Below, in pieces: positions 1-12,664 of a stretch of DNA of 64,000 bases. A program made the translations under genes and the position numbers. Below the pieces are notes generated by a model, which searched no databases, was not told the DNA's origin, and saw nothing but the letters and a program-made list of their open reading frames with translations. The stretch comes from Poecilobothrus nobilitatus (lineage: Eukaryota > Arthropoda > Insecta > Diptera > Dolichopodidae). Numbering within the stretch: position 1 is the stretch's first letter; the number at the start of each line of letters is the position of its first letter. The stretch lies in contig OX352772.1 in NCBI GenBank assembly GCA_947095535.1, positions 146,434,177 through 146,498,176 of the forward strand, read 5' to 3'.

Positions 1-91
1 CAAAAAATTACTCGTACAAAAAATATGTTGAAAATAGTACTCAACTTTAATTAAAAACAAATCAAAGTACTGGTTAAACATAACAACAAGT

Positions 92-902
92 TTGAAAAGA
101 AAAAAGAGAAAGCAATATGATGAAAGGCATTTCCAAAAACCTGAGAACGAACCTAAGAAAAACTGGAAATACATTAAAAATATATTATGTGATGAAAACA
201 AAACACAAAATGTTTTTTTTGCAAACTGTGAATTGAATAAAGTCAAAAAATATGACAAACTCAACAACTTTAATGAATTCTATGCAAACATAGGCGAAAA
301 AATGGCTGATAAATTTAAAAACATAGTATACGTACCGAAAACTAGAACAACGCCTGAATTCAAATTTATAACAATTAATACACAAGAATACTTGAAATTA
401 ATAAATTGTTTATCTGATACGTTTGCCGCAGGTCAGGACCAAATTTCTCCACACATAATCAAAAAATGTAAATATGAACTAATAATAATTTAGCAAAACT
501 TAATTATTCATTAGGGCAGGCAGTAGTTCCGGAATGTATTAAATCCAGTAAAATTATTCCAGTTTACAAAAAAGCAGAAAAAATTTCTGATTTCAATAAT
601 TATAGACCTATTGCTATATCGAAAATTAGTGAGATTCTACAAGTACCTGGGTGTTATTATAGATCAAAATTTTACTTGGTAGCAACAAATTAGAGAATAA
701 CTAACAAAAGCTAGAAAGTCTACAGCTTTATTTAAATTATTTAGAAATAGAGTACCATAAAAACTAAAGCGTTCATTGTACTTCAGTATGTTCCATGCCA
801 CACTTACCTATGGTATACATTTATGGCGAAATGCGTGTAACAAGTATATTAAACTCATTCAAACTGTTCAAAACAAAGCAATAAAGCAATGCTCTGAAAA
901 TT
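92..902 (+). pseudogene. Non-LTR retrotransposon ORF2 fragment (5'- and internally deleted)
   Basis: The open part (92-493) resembles the stretch just before the reverse transcriptase fingers of LINE ORF2. It has a KKNWKYIKNIL-like segment, then FNEFYANIGEKMADK, then AAGQDQISPHIIKKC, which parallels the usual 'aGpDgIp...ilK' motif. After a stop, the next 150 bases still carry a YRPIAIS-like motif (about 600-617). Sequence then jumps near 636 to a C-terminal part resembling YLGV-I-D and a downstream TLTYGIHLW motif (about 805-830), so the palm with the catalytic FADD box is missing. The right end merges into a dispersed repeat near 893. It is a dead fragment; the clade (CR1/jockey group) is not certain. 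Confidence 0.75.
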
Positions 903-2440
903 TTTCTGAACCACCCCCTGTTTATGAGCTATTAGGGCTCAAAAATTGAAAATGTGCAATTTTTAAACACCTGTAACTTAGGAACCTGCACACATTTTAC
1001 TTCGGCAAGATATAAAAATTAAAGCTACAGTAATATATTTTTACGTGTGTTAAAGGTTTATTTTAGTTGTATAGGGTTCCAAAGTTGCAGCTCTTTAAAT
1101 TTGCGAAAAAGCCCCATTTTCAGATGTATATATCTCAGGCTCTGCGTAATAGTTTTGCAATCTAAAACCGCCAGAAGATCAAAAATTTTATTATCCATAT
1201 AAAACAATATCAAAATTATGTAATATTTTATAATTTACTATTTAAATTTACCGTTATGTGAAAACAACATTTTGCATAAAATTTCTTTTTTCATAATTCC
1301 GGCACGCCTTAAGATAGGAACCTGAAATTTTGAGACAAGAAAGAACTTTTAGAATTAGTATAAGTTTCCTCAGAAATTTTTTTTCTTTAAGAGTTATTAC
1401 GCCTCAAAAATTAAAAATTTGTTATTTTTGGACGCCTAAGTTACGCACCTGTAAAAATTTTTCTTCGACAAGACATGAAAATTAAAGGTTCAATAATATA
1501 TTTTAACGTGTGTTAACGGTTTTTCTTAGTTATAAAGGATTCCGGACTTACGGCCGCTCAAAATTTCAAAAAAGTCCTATTTTCACGTTTTTAATTTGGC
1601 AAAAAGCAATGTGTTTTTAGCACATTTCCTAAAAAATTTTGAGAAAATGTGCTTATTAGTTTCACTCTCTCCGTCCGTCCGTCCGTCTGTTTACAAAACT
1701 TTTACACCGTTAAAGATAGAGAAACAAAAGTTTAACCATGGGTAGGTCTCATAAAAAAAATTAATTTTGTGGAACAACTTTTTCATGTAGCCCCATCCAT
1801 TACGGATCTTAAGCCCCTCACACATTGAAAAAGCCCTATTTTTAAATGTGTATATCTCATATTCTCCTTCACATTTTTTCAACTTGAAAACGTCATTCGA
1901 CAGGTAGTTTTTTTAACTTTGTAAATTAGTATCAAAATTATACAATTCTTTTAAATTTAGTATTTAAATTTACCATATAAGAAAACCAAATTTTTCTAAC
2001 CTCATAACTCCGGAACGCTTTCAAATAGGGCCTTGCAATTTTGAGGGCAGAAAGAACTTTTGAAATTAATATAAATTTGCTCAGAAATGTTTTTGTGCCA
2101 CCTCCTGGTTATGAGCTATTAGGGCTCAATAATTGAAAATTTGCTATTTTGAAACAGCTGTAACTTAGGCACCTGTACACATTTTACTTCGGCAAGATAT
2201 AAAAATTAAAGCTCCAGTAATAAGTTTTTGCATGTATTAACGGTTTTTCTTAGTTATATAGGGTTTCGGAATTACAGCCCCTCGAAATTCCAGAAAAGTG
2301 GTTTTTCAAGTTATTTTCACATTTTTTCTTATTACAAAAAATTTCTTCAATTTTACTTCTTATTTTCAAATTTTTCTGCAAGTCACAATTCTAAACAGTT
2401 TGTATTGTCTTTTGAGAATGTGCGCCTTTAAAAACTGTTG
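893..2440 (-). repeat. Dispersed repeat family A, at least three tandem-like units
   Basis: A motif reading approximately 'cacccctgtttatgagctat' followed by a CCTGTAACTTAGGCACCTG-like stretch occurs near 911, 1381 and 2098 in the same direction. A CCGT tetranucleotide run lies at about 1672-1690. The reverse complement of the same sequence is inserted in the peptidase pseudogene at 22978-24010, and related text lies in both Helitrons. A 9-bp stem (AGCACATTT/AAATGTGCT) spans 1619-1653. No coding capacity is visible. The organisation resembles non-autonomous Helentron/INE elements of flies, but I cannot fix the termini. Confidence 0.6.
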
Positions 2441-3076
2441 GTTTAGATTCTACCTTTTTTTATTTTGGAAAATATACTACATTTATATTGACATAAGTTT
2501 TATTAGAAAATTATTCTCATATTAATGGGTCTATACTCATTACTCTATGGGTCTATACTCATTATATTTACCATTAATTTTGCTACTAAATATTTTATCA
2601 TACACGTATACCCGCATATCTCTCAATAATCTTATAAGTTACTTCTACCATACTATATCTACTACATTCATATCTACTACATTGTTTTCAAAACCTCAAT
2701 AGCTTAAAAACATATATGCACATATCTCTCAATACTATTCTACATTACTTTTATGTTGCATGAATTAAATTTTGTTTTTTAATGTAATGTTATATGTATG
2801 TGTGTAAGCATATATGAATATATAGCATTATACTACTAACCTTATCAGTTGCTATTAATATACAAAAAATTGTTTATAATTAAATTAAATATTTGTATAG
2901 ATACTCTGTTCTCATTCTTTTTTTTTGTTTTCGTTGTTGTTGTTTTTTTATTTTCTCTGTATAGCAAGATCAACATTAACATTATCGCACTTTTAAAGTT
3001 TTACTACAATTACCAAAAAAGTAGTTATTTTTGCCCTTTTAAAGTACATGTAAAATTTGGTCCAGACCCCCATAGC
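2441..3076. other. Gene-free AT-rich stretch
   Basis: I see no supportable gene here. It contains a short duplicated phrase (GGGTCTATACTCATTA twice, near 2526 and 2548), a TTG/T-rich run around 2920-2950, and AT-rich filler. The small open frames have no family resemblance. Confidence 0.5.
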
Positions 3077-4345
3077 TTATCTACTGTTACTACTTGAACT
3101 TTCTTCGATAATGTTAACGTTGTCGTTATTATTATTACTGTTACTTTTATCATTATTGATAATATTAGTATTAATATTATTATCCTTTTTATTATTATTG
3201 TTTTTATTATTATAATTGCTATTATTATTTATGTTCATATATTTTTGCTTTCTTCCACAAATTTTTGATAAGTATTTATTTATCACCTTGACATTGATTT
3301 TATTGAAAGAATTTGTTGTAGATTCAATTATGTTTTCAATCGTTTTCTTAGAACTATTGGTTGATATTGAAATATTATTTTCCCCTAAATAATCAATTAA
3401 AATTTGCAATTTTCCTAATTGTTCTTTTATATTGAGACGTTGATAGTTTTTTGTCTGGTCTGATGGGTTATTGGTTGTAGTTTCACTTACTTTTAACACA
3501 ATATCTTTCCTAATATGACATTTATCTAACTGCTAATAGCCTATGTTTTTTATTGTGTTAAGCTTGTTCATATAAACTAGACAAAATTAGCTTAAAGTGT
3601 TGTGCGGCTCATTGCAGCTGAGCTCCAATCTCATATATTACGCAATTTATGCATTTGACTACTTTTTGTTTATTGCACTCTCTATTTTTATGAATTTCAG
3701 ATGGAATATATTTCCTCATTTTTGAACTCAGTAGTTTTATGCTTAAACCGTTTACATTTAAAGCATCTGAGAACTCTCAGAGCATCAAATACTTTACAGC
3801 GCTCCCAACCAATTGAAACTTTTGTATTTGCAATAGCTTTTGGAAGATTCTCTATCAATTTCAATAATTGCATTAAATTTTTCTTCCTTATATTTATTTT
3901 TTTGGTACATTTTAATTAATTTCATTTGACTCGCTTAAAAGTGTGGGTTTCGATCTTTTATTTTTTTATCAATTCGTTTTCTGAGTACTTCATGCTTATA
4001 TTTGTACTACTTCCATTCTTGGTTCAAGTTTCAATGGGATTTTAACTTGGTAAGTTTGCTTCAAGTTTTTTTCTGTAGCAAATTTGATGTTAGTTCTTTC
4101 CTGGTTATCCTCACCTTCTACAACGATTACTCCATTTTTTCTATTTTCATAATTTTTTATTTTGACATTTTTTGGATCTTTCTTTTTATTATTTAATTCA
4201 TTCTTGTTATATTACATTTTTAGTTTGATTTCGGTTTAATTTCATTTATATTGCATTTTTATTTTCATTTTTAGAGCAATATTTTTGCTTGCAGTTGCAT
4301 TTTGTTTCACAACATCAGAGAATGACCTACATTTCGTTTTAATTC
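3077..4345 (-). pseudogene. Degenerate LINE ORF1 (zinc-knuckle protein) with Asn-rich C-terminus
   Basis: On the minus strand, about 3890-3700 encodes a phrase beginning VSIGWERCKVFDALRVLRCF and then a CFKC zinc-knuckle start, typical of the gag-like ORF1 of jockey/CR1-type LINEs. Upstream pieces (about 4190-4000) read like the preceding ORF1 region but in broken frames. Downstream, after another CINC-like pair near 3640, an open frame at 3499-3077 ends in a long asparagine-rich run encoded by AAT/AAC triplets. I read this last frame as the expanded C-terminus of the same relic. An unrelated host exon is the alternative. The start of the 3499-3077 frame has no ATG, which supports a fragment. 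Confidence 0.45.
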
Positions 4346-5060
4346 ATTTTTATTACAGCTTTTTATTGGATTAAAAAAGTTCATCGCTTTTTAATAAAGA
4401 ATTGTTTATCACTGTATTCAGTTTTTCACTATTTGTATGTATTATAGTTGTACAAACAACTGTTTGACACCGAACTTTTTGTATAAAGCTAAAAAAAAAA
4501 TTTAATTATATCCTCTTTTATTAGTATTTTTTTATATTTTTTTAACTAATTTTTCCATAATTTAAAATACATCCAATCACTTCAAAAATTCTATTGTGAA
4601 AAAAATAATCGTAATCCTATAATAAAATTTCATATAACAAGTTTTATTTTATTTTTATTAATTAATATACTCATATAAAAATATAATTGTAAACTATCAA
4701 TTGTGTTTGATTCACAATAAAAGCAATGTTTTTTTTATAATTTTATTTAGCTTTTATTAATGAAAAAATTTAATGCAAATTTCGTTCGTTAAATGCAATT
4801 TTAGTTGGGTTAATAATTATGATACAAATACGTTAAAAGTACAAATTTTAACGTTCCATTGCATTATGCAACTAAATTACCTGACACAACATTTACATAT
4901 ATATTTTCAATTAAAATAATTAACGTAGCTCAGTATGAATTTATACAAAAAATATTTTTTATGTTGTACATTAAGTTCATATGAATCATGTTACAAACAA
5001 ATTTATAAAAAAATGCACTAAAGTTATTAAAGGTAAATTATAATTTAATTAACACTAAAC
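4346..5060. other. AT-rich DNA with a short paralogous stretch
   Basis: No gene is seen. About 4625-4705 matches 16488-16567 (both contain ACTCATATAAAAAT and AAACTATCAATTG). That is the sequence lying just left of duplication unit 1, so this may be the remnant of a unit boundary. Confidence 0.45.
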
Positions 5061-5079
5061 AAATTTTTTTTTTAATTTC

Positions 5080-6990
5080 CCAATTTGTTTTGCTTACCGG
5101 TATCTTGAAGACCCTAAATTTCTCTTTTTTTCTCCAATCATCACCATGTAGGATCTTCCCACTAAAGCGTATTTTTTTCCAATTTTATTGAATAAATACC
5201 TCAAGAAGCTAAATCAGCTCTGTTACTTGGCGAAATGACGTGATACCAACTTTTCGGGCCAATGAGAGCCTAAATTTCAGTTACTCGATTCCCAACAAAT
5301 GTTTTCCAACGTTTTGGAGTAGATTGCCATGATAATGTAATAGTTTAATCTGTCCAAGCAAAGTTTTCAATACTCTTCATGTCCAAAGCCCTTTGAACTT
5401 CCTTTAGTAATCTAGCTAATAATAATACTCCGTTTAATTCTAATCGTGGTAAAGAAAGTTGAAATCTTAAATGCGCCACCTTTGTTTTTGCAGCTATGTG
5501 TTACACTAATATGTCCTTCGTTTGTTATTGTTCTAAGGTATACAACAGCGCCATAAGTCTATACAGCCACGGTGCACAACATATATGCACAGTGTCTTAA
5601 TTTAGGTAGAATATGTTTTAATAAACGAGAATCATTGGAATTCCATTTGCGTAAATTGAAACCTCCTGCCTTTAACAAATTAATTAATTGAACATTTGCT
5701 GAAGCCGCTTCTTCGTAACTATGTGCTCCTGAGACCATCCATATAGGTATCTTTACAAATAGCTCTTGCGGTCATATGGATATAATGGGCCATAATCTGA
5801 AACTAGTTGACGCAACGTTCTTGAAACGTTCAAGATAGGCACTGGTCCAGTTCTTTAGGTAACGGTTATTAACTTATATTCCCTTATCGGCTCGTTTTAA
5901 GATTTTCTCCAAAGAATTCTCTAAAAATCTTGATCTCGGTCATCTATGCGAATTTAACGATACATTTTCTCAATATCTGCTGTAAATACCACCTTATGCT
6001 TGCGCCATCACATCAAAATTTCGGTTATATTTTGCTGTAAGTTTTCTCCAATCATCATTATGTTGTTAAAACTTTTAGGTGAATTTCTTTTGGCCGACGC
6101 ATCATAAACTACTCTTAATTTAGTCGTTGAGCTGTTGTGCTTAGATACTGTTTTCTTCCGGTATCTTCAGAAGCTGGAACCAAATGACCTGACGGCTATA
6201 AATTCTTTGTACATAATTTCCAGTAAGTTGTTTGACTTAAATTTTCTCTCCAGTTTAAATAATCTTTGCAAGTGCTAATTCTCTAGATCCTTGTAATTCG
6301 TTAAAATTATAATGTTGCCGAAATGGTAATCGTACAGTATTTGATCCATTCTTTTGGCCCAGATGTGTGGATTTGAAATGAACCTCGCTCTCCATTTCTA
6401 CAGCTGTTGTAAAGCTTTTCCCTTTTCCAAAATCTACTTAGTTCTTTGCTAATGTCAGCTTCACCAATAAAGCAGTTAATTGTAGGGGAACTTCATTTTT
6501 TACTATACCTGATAAAATGTAGCCAAATTGGTTTTCTGTGCTATAGGAGTACCTGGCTTTCCTCATATAACCTTATTTTGAATTATTTGACAAAAAACAT
6601 CAGCTTCTAAAATGTTATCTATTCTATTTGGTATATAGAAATTTTGATCTGCTAGTTCTAAACTTTTGATATGTTTCCAATTTCGATAGAAAGTTACATT
6701 TTCTTATGGCAAACAGCTGGTTAATTTTGGTAAGACTAATTAGTCACGCATAAAAATTACATATTCAATTTCGATTTTAATTTAATTTTTACAAAATTTT
6801 GAACTATACCGAATTTTGTATTTCCAATTCCCGATACGATTGCATATACCTTGTGTTTGGGCAGTTGCAAATGTTGTACTGTATTTTCTGAAATCAAAGT
6901 CGCTTTAGAACCTTGATCAACAAGCGCTCGGAATTCCGTATAGGATCCATGTAATCTTTATATTTTTATCACAGCTGTAGGTAAAATGAA
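5080..6990 (-). pseudogene. BEL/Pao LTR retrotransposon pol relic
   Basis: Read on the minus strand, the order is protease, reverse transcriptase, then RNase H, as in BEL/Pao pol. About 6960-6800 carries ALVDQGSKATLISE followed by VSGIG, the BEL/Pao aspartic protease signature. About 6138-6060 carries TTKLRVVYDASAK, the BEL/Pao RT entry motif. A TADIEKMYR-like motif A follows near 5970. About 5470-5330 carries LSLPRLELNG and then a TD-TITLSW-like segment of the RNase H domain. Stops and frameshifts are dense, no LTRs are recognised, and it cannot be functional. It is an independent relic from the plus-strand BEL fragments further right. Confidence 0.85.
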
Positions 6991-7029
6991 ATGATGAATG
7001 AAAATATATATAGGCTTTGTAATTAATAA

Positions 7030-7145
7030 AAAACTATATAAATAACAAATACAATATAACAATAATATATATATAATATATATACATATATACATATATA
7101 TATATATTATTGTTACATATATATAATATATATACATAACAAATA
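7030..7145. repeat. (TA)n-type microsatellite with palindromic flanks
   Basis: Alternating TA/TATATACA tracts flank an ATTATTGTTA core. The two arms can pair with each other. It is a simple repeat with no evidence of function. Confidence 0.8.
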
Positions 7146-7319
7146 TAATATATAAAACTAAAATAAATAAAATATATTAACAATTACAAAATAAGATATT
7201 AATAAAATTATTTTGTGGACAAAAATTATAAATAAAAAAAAATTTTTATTCATTAAATCTAATACAAATGTTCCACAAACTTACGGTTGAAAAATTCAAT
7301 GATTATTTATTTTCTTTTC

Positions 7320-7871
7320 TTTCTTTCCTCTATTTTCCACAAAACGATTACACCAGACGCGATTTAATATTTTATATGAAAATAAATATGTACATAGTTG
7401 TCTAGTAAAAAGCACAACCACAAAATTATTAGGTGGAGAATTTACTATTCGCCTTGTTATTTCGATTTTTCTGGATCAAATTGAATTCACTTGAGGAACC
7501 TTTTTGAGCAAGATTTTAATATTATATTTTCCTTAAAGCTTCATACTTTTATAATATTAATTTACTCAATGTTTTGGATGATGGAATATTTTTATTTCTA
7601 CACGTACTAAAGAATTTAGTACACTTATATGTCTTACATGTATGTATACTTATATGCATGTTTTTCTGGGACATTGTAAATACGGAAATTTGTTTAAAGA
7701 TGTTCTCCAGATTTTTCAGTAGAAAAGAGTTCTTCAGACAGAAGCAATTTCTTCTATTTACATGTTGCAAAATTGACTTGAATTACAAAAAAAATTTTCA
7801 AAAAACAAATTTGTGTTATGTTTTTATAGATATAAAAATAATCATTTTCTAATTATGATAAGGTCAATCAG
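7320..7871 (+). other. Upstream flank/intron of the peptidase gene; Helitron empty site
   Basis: This stretch matches 16740-16791 joined to 21470-22371 and so marks the left part of duplication unit 0. At 7378-7397 it carries GAAAATAAATATGTACATAG, the uninterrupted version of the site that holds two Helitrons in unit 1. A pyrimidine-poor but AG-ended acceptor lies at 7870-7871, with an alternative at 7861-7862. The small open frames here are not conserved as protein and look intronic. Confidence 0.6.
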
Positions 7872-10137
7872 GTTTAATTTACAATGGTATAGCAGACTGG
7901 ACCTATTCCAATATTCCAGAACTTAAGTGCCCTACAATCGCATTTTCTACCGATGGACAATATTTATCATTTCTTTCTTTCAATGACAGTATGGTTAATG
8001 AGTATAGGTAAATTTAATCATAAATTAATTATATTTATCTTAATTTTTTATTTTTAGATACATGTTGGTTAGTGAAGATGTTAAATATCCAAGAATTAAA
8101 TCTATAAAGTATCCAAAAACTGGGACCAAAAATCCAAATGTTACTATTTATGTAGTTAATTTATCGGTTTTAAAATATATATTCCCTCAAAAGTTAAATT
8201 TACCAATAGATGAAAGAAATGGAACATATGTAAGTGCAATGGTTTGGCTTAATCCAACAGATTTATCGGTAACAGTAACAATAAGAAAACAAACAAAAGC
8301 AATTACAATTATTTGTCCAGCTCCCATATTTAAATGTTACAAAGTTCATACTGAAGTTACTGTAAGCGATGGTTGGGTTTTGACTTCTGATTTGCCAATT
8401 TACAAGAAAAGCATTATTAATAATTTACAAAGTGGATTATCAAATAATAGTAATTTAAATAATATTCTTAGTAATTTTACGACAAAACAATTTTTATCTG
8501 GTTATTTATTAAAACGACTACCAGTACGTGATGGTGAAAATGGTCATTTTCGACAAGTTGTGTTGTATTCATTAGATGAAGCACGAACAATTCCTCTAAC
8601 AATTGGCCGATCAGAAGTTACAAATATTATTGGATGGGATTTAATTAACGATGTAATATACTACATGGCCACACCAGAAAAAAAGCCTGGTGAAAGGCAT
8701 TTATATAAAATAAATATAAATTTAAAAATATCTAATACAACAAATCGCACTATCGTAAATCAGAGTTTTCCAATTTGTTTAACATGTCTGCCAATTAACT
8801 ATGAGCATATAATTGTCAAGGATGAAAATTCCACAGTCAATAACTGCTTAATTAAGAGCTCAAAAATATGCTTGTATAACGAAATTCATTTTAGCAAAGA
8901 TTATTCATATTATATACAGGAATGTTTGGGACCTGATGTACCATCTGTGTATGTTGTTGAAAGCGAAACTAATAAAATTATTCAAATTTTAAGTACAGGA
9001 GAGGATTTACAAAATAAATTAAATCAATTAGCACTTCCGCAAATTCGAACCTTTAATGTTGAAATAAGACACGGTTTTCAAGCTCAAGTACGATTGTATC
9101 TTCCACCAGGAATGAGAGAAAATGAAGAAGTTGCTTTCCCATTAATTTTGCAAATGTTAGTATATATATATTTTTTTGCTCCCAATTTGACAGAAACTTT
9201 ACATTTTTCATTTATACTGTAAGTGATGCCGCACCAGGTTCCCAGTTAGTTTCAAAAAAGTTTGAAATAGATTGGAATTGGTATCTCTGTAGCCAACGTT
9301 CATTTGTAATAGCACAAATTGATGTTAGAGGAAGTGGCTATCAAGGCGAGTTATTGAGAACACAATTACACGGAAAGTTAGGGACAGTTGAAATTGAAGA
9401 TCAGTTAGGAGTATTGACGTAAATGTTTTTATAAATAAATTAATTTAGAAATTCATGAAAAATAAAACTTATAGATATTTACGGGATAATATAAAATTCA
9501 TTGACCCATCTAGAATATGTGCTTATGGTAGTGGGTATGGAGGATATGCTACGACATTAACTTTACTTGAGGATTCACAACAAATTTTGCAGTGTGGCAT
9601 TGCTATAAATCCAATAACATCTTTTGGTTATCATTGTAAGAAATGGCAAAAATTATTACCATTAGCACAAATATTATTGTAAATTTTTTCAGATTCATTT
9701 TTTACTGAAAGATATATACCACAAAATGGTAACTTTAATCATGCTCTTGAACAAGCAGACTTAAGAAAAAAGATCGGAAAAATGAAAGGACGTAAATATT
9801 TGTTGGTCTATGGAACTGCAGATTTATTAGTGCATCAAGAACATTCTCTTATGTTAACTAAAGCTTTAATAACTGAGGACGTTCAATTTAGACAACAGGT
9901 TTGTAAAAACATAGCTTTGAAAACAAAAATTTACTATATATTTAAATTGTTGAATTTAAAAAAAACATTATTAAGAAATATTTTAATTTTGTACAGGTAT
10001 ATCCTGGTGGCGATCATGGATTAACTCAATTTCAATATCATTTATATAGAACTATGGAGTGGTATATAGATGAATGCTTCGGACCTTTGGAAACAGATGA
10101 ATGGGATCCAACAGAGTTTTTTATGTTCAAGCAATAA
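7872..10137 (+). CDS. Dipeptidyl peptidase family (S9B) gene, DPP10-like pseudo-peptidase, 5' incomplete
   Basis: Six exons are inferred: 7872-8007, 8058-9155, 9224-9418, 9475-9635, 9693-9898 and 9997-10137 (stop TAA). All introns are GT-AG and 50-100 bp. The product, about 645 residues, has the beta-propeller of DPP4-type proteins (starting GLIYNGIADWTY), several N-glycosylation sequons (NTT, NRT, NQS, NST) fitting an extracellular domain, and the alpha/beta hydrolase part (IDVRGSGYQGELL, FIDPSRI). At the nucleophile elbow the family's GWSYGG reads GSGYGG, so the catalytic Ser is Gly (9533-9535). The acid (GTAD, 9821-9823) and His (GGDHG, 10015-10017) remain. This is the state known in vertebrate DPP10, a non-catalytic channel partner. 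The N-terminal membrane anchor and first propeller strands are not seen. The first exon could start at 7863. The gene could itself be a truncated duplicate, although these exons are free of stops. Confidence 0.85.
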
Positions 10138-10385
10138 AAATTATAATTGATTTGAGTACCGAATTGTTTATTATACATTGTAAGGTGCGAAAAGTTTATA
10201 AAATATGTATAAATAGACTGAATATATTATGTTATGTTATAAAATTTTTCTTTTCTTTCGTATTATTTACATAATAACTTTCATTTATTTTAAATAGTTT
10301 TGAAGACGAAATAGTTTTGCAACACTCTTGTGAAGACGATATGAATAAAAATTTCACTTAGTTATCGTTAAATCTAAATTTAGAC
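10138..10385 (+). other. 3' flank of the peptidase gene
   Basis: An AATAAA hexamer (10133-10138) overlaps the stop codon and another lies near 10344. The stretch matches 25382-25620 downstream of the pseudogene. No gene is visible. Confidence 0.5.
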
Positions 10386-12200
10386 AAAAACTCTCACTGG
10401 AGGAAATCAACAGGGTAGATTTTAAACCAAAACGATGAAGAGTGCAATAGAGCAAACTATGTCAACTCTTGGATTCCCCGTATGAACGTATCATTTGCTG
10501 TTTCCATAAAACTTGATCATCTTTTACAAAATTTAAGATATCTTAGTAACGACGTTAAATACCGAGATATATATTTATGTAAATTTTAAAGTTGTATGAG
10601 AGCAACCCTGACCTGTTGCACCAGCACAACCAAATTTTACAGAAGTTATTGCCATAAAACCTAATCATCATTTGTAAGATTTGACACACCTAGCTGAAGT
10701 AAGATCCAAGAAGTGGAAGAAGTCTGAACTGGCTGCTGACCAACCAAATTTTACAAAAGTTGTTGGTATATAACTCGACACCTCTTCACTAAATTTCAGA
10801 AACCTAACTTCAGTAGACAAGTTATTTTGATTTAAGCAAAAAGGTTGTACAGCAGATAGAAAATGTTGCACAAACACAACCAAATTTCACGATTATTGTT
10901 GGGCTATAACTCAACACCATTTTGCAAAATTTTAAATACCTGGACAATAGACCCTGAGTAATTTTCATATAAAAAGAGATGTTGTATGGCAGCTACATGA
11001 ACCTGATGTACTAGCACAACCAAATTTTAAAGAAATTATGCCATAGAACTTGATCGTGATTTTTAAAATTTCAACCGCCTTGCTTCATTAAGTTCCGAGA
11101 GGTGCAAGAAGGTTGAAACAACTGCTGACCAACCACATTCACTAAAAGTTGTTGGCCTGTAATTCGGCACTATTTTGCAAAATTTCATATACGTCAATAT
11201 TAAAATTTTTCCGTATCTATTGAAGATATATTGATACTGAATTTTTCCCATATAAAGAAAGAAATTGTACGGCATATACTCAAACCCGGCCAAAGTGACG
11301 TAAAAAACATTCATCCATCTAGCTTCTTTATCTTTCGAGTTTTCATGCGGACAGACGGATGGGCGTACATGGCTTAATCGACTTAAAATTCAATTCTAAG
11401 CCAATCCGTACACTTGCGTTTATATCTAGCCCGACTTCTTTATGATGACACAAACGTAATGGTAAATTTATTATACCCTAGAACATATCTTCATATGGGT
11501 ATAAAAACGCAGTGGTGTTTGGTCTCGTAGATATTTGACACTACGATCCCTCTCTAAACATTTCTAGTATCGGTTTTCCTGGTGGACTGTACATCTTAAA
11601 TCAAAAAGTAAATTGAACCATTCATATAGCTAAAGATGCACCTAGATGTTTAAGTTTGTTGTATATATGTAAAACCTCTTTTCATATTCTGAACTTTTCA
11701 ATATCTATAAAGCGTTTATAACACCACAAATAGAGTATAATGCACATATTTGAGAAAGCCTCTAAAGCGGTCTTGGTATTTCTCGATAAATTGCAAAATA
11801 GAACAATTTAAATGTCCCCAATGACACATCAATGCTCTATTCACTGCGTCTCCGGTATTTAGTAGATTCTTGTTCTTGCTCTATTTTACAGATATTCAAT
11901 AGGAGTGCGAACGTATTTCAACGAATTAAAAAGTCTCATACCTCTACACTAATTTTTTCAAAGAGAAACAAGTAGAGCCTATCCCGCCCACCCTTACGTA
12001 GTTTTTTTTTTTAATATTCACATTTTATTATGATATGATACTTAGTTTTGTTAGTTTACAATTTTAATTTCATGATTTAGATTTAATTTTTACTTAATTT
12101 AAATTTAAGTTTTTAATTCATTAGTTCAAATCGATAGATGGAACCATATGGCAATTTCTCATCTACCATTTACATATCTATGTGTTTTCTAAAATTGAGG
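10386..12200 (+). pseudogene. Jockey-like LINE ORF2 C-terminal relic, split by a repeat (unit 0)
   Basis: About 11560-12000 reads on the plus strand as the C-terminal part of a jockey-type ORF2. There is a KDAP-like segment, LLYICKTSF, a TPQIEYNAHI-like motif, then a LLF/ALFYRYF-like box and a SRAYPAH-like phrase, with several stops and no long frame. A short piece at 10390-10470 (HWRKSTG..DFKP) may be the preceding part, separated by the repeat at about 10490-11508. Parallel copies are at 26620-27240 and 35990-36600, and all have the same order of motifs. It is inactive. Confidence 0.6.
10490..11508 (+). repeat. Dispersed repeat with internal ~115-140 bp units, TATACCC/GGGTATA end
   Basis: A phrase close to CACAACCAAATTTTACAAAA recurs at about 10624, 10743, 10876, 11017 and 11132, giving internal units of 115-140 bp. 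The right end has a GGACAGACGGATGGGCGTAC stretch and a TATACCC...GGGTATAAAA inverted pair (11472-11506), as seen at the ends of fly INE/Helentron-type repeats. Copies lie at 25741-26616 and, truncated, at 35510-35985. Confidence 0.6.
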
Positions 12201-12664
12201 TTGATTACATTTACATAGATTTAAGGAGACTTGAGACATAGCACAATTCTTCGCTCGCTCAGTAATAATAGTTCTAAAGTCTGATATAGCCAAAAAGACT
12301 GTTTAGTTGGGTTCAACTCCCACACGTTAATAGAGAAAAAATCTCCTGTATTGCTACTGTTTAGCGATAATTCGATTTTTCGAAGAGGAATTTTTTCAAA
12401 CCCTTTTATCAATAATTGCAGGTGCATTTTTATTTTTCTTATCTGTAAATGAATGATAATTTATATTACAAAGTTATTTTTATTTATTTTTATCAAAACT
12501 CAATTATCTAAATTCCTCTTATGATAAAATAAAAATCTGTATCTCCCAAACGGTAGAAGCTAAAAGAATAAAAATACTGCAAATTAAAGCTGAAAATTTG
12601 AGATTAAAAATATTGTAAAATTTTGAAAATTTTTCATGTAACATCATATCGCAATTGTGGTTTT
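12201..12664. other. Gene-free AT-rich stretch
   Basis: About 12220-12400 is similar to 27230-27400 and 36580-36740 and belongs to the duplicated flank. The rest is AT-rich. Reverse-strand frames here have no recognisable product. Confidence 0.4.

Noticed and set aside
7574..7852. Upstream exon of the peptidase gene
   Set aside because: The frame has no resemblance to the N-terminal part of the family and its counterpart at 21660-22300 is not conserved as protein.
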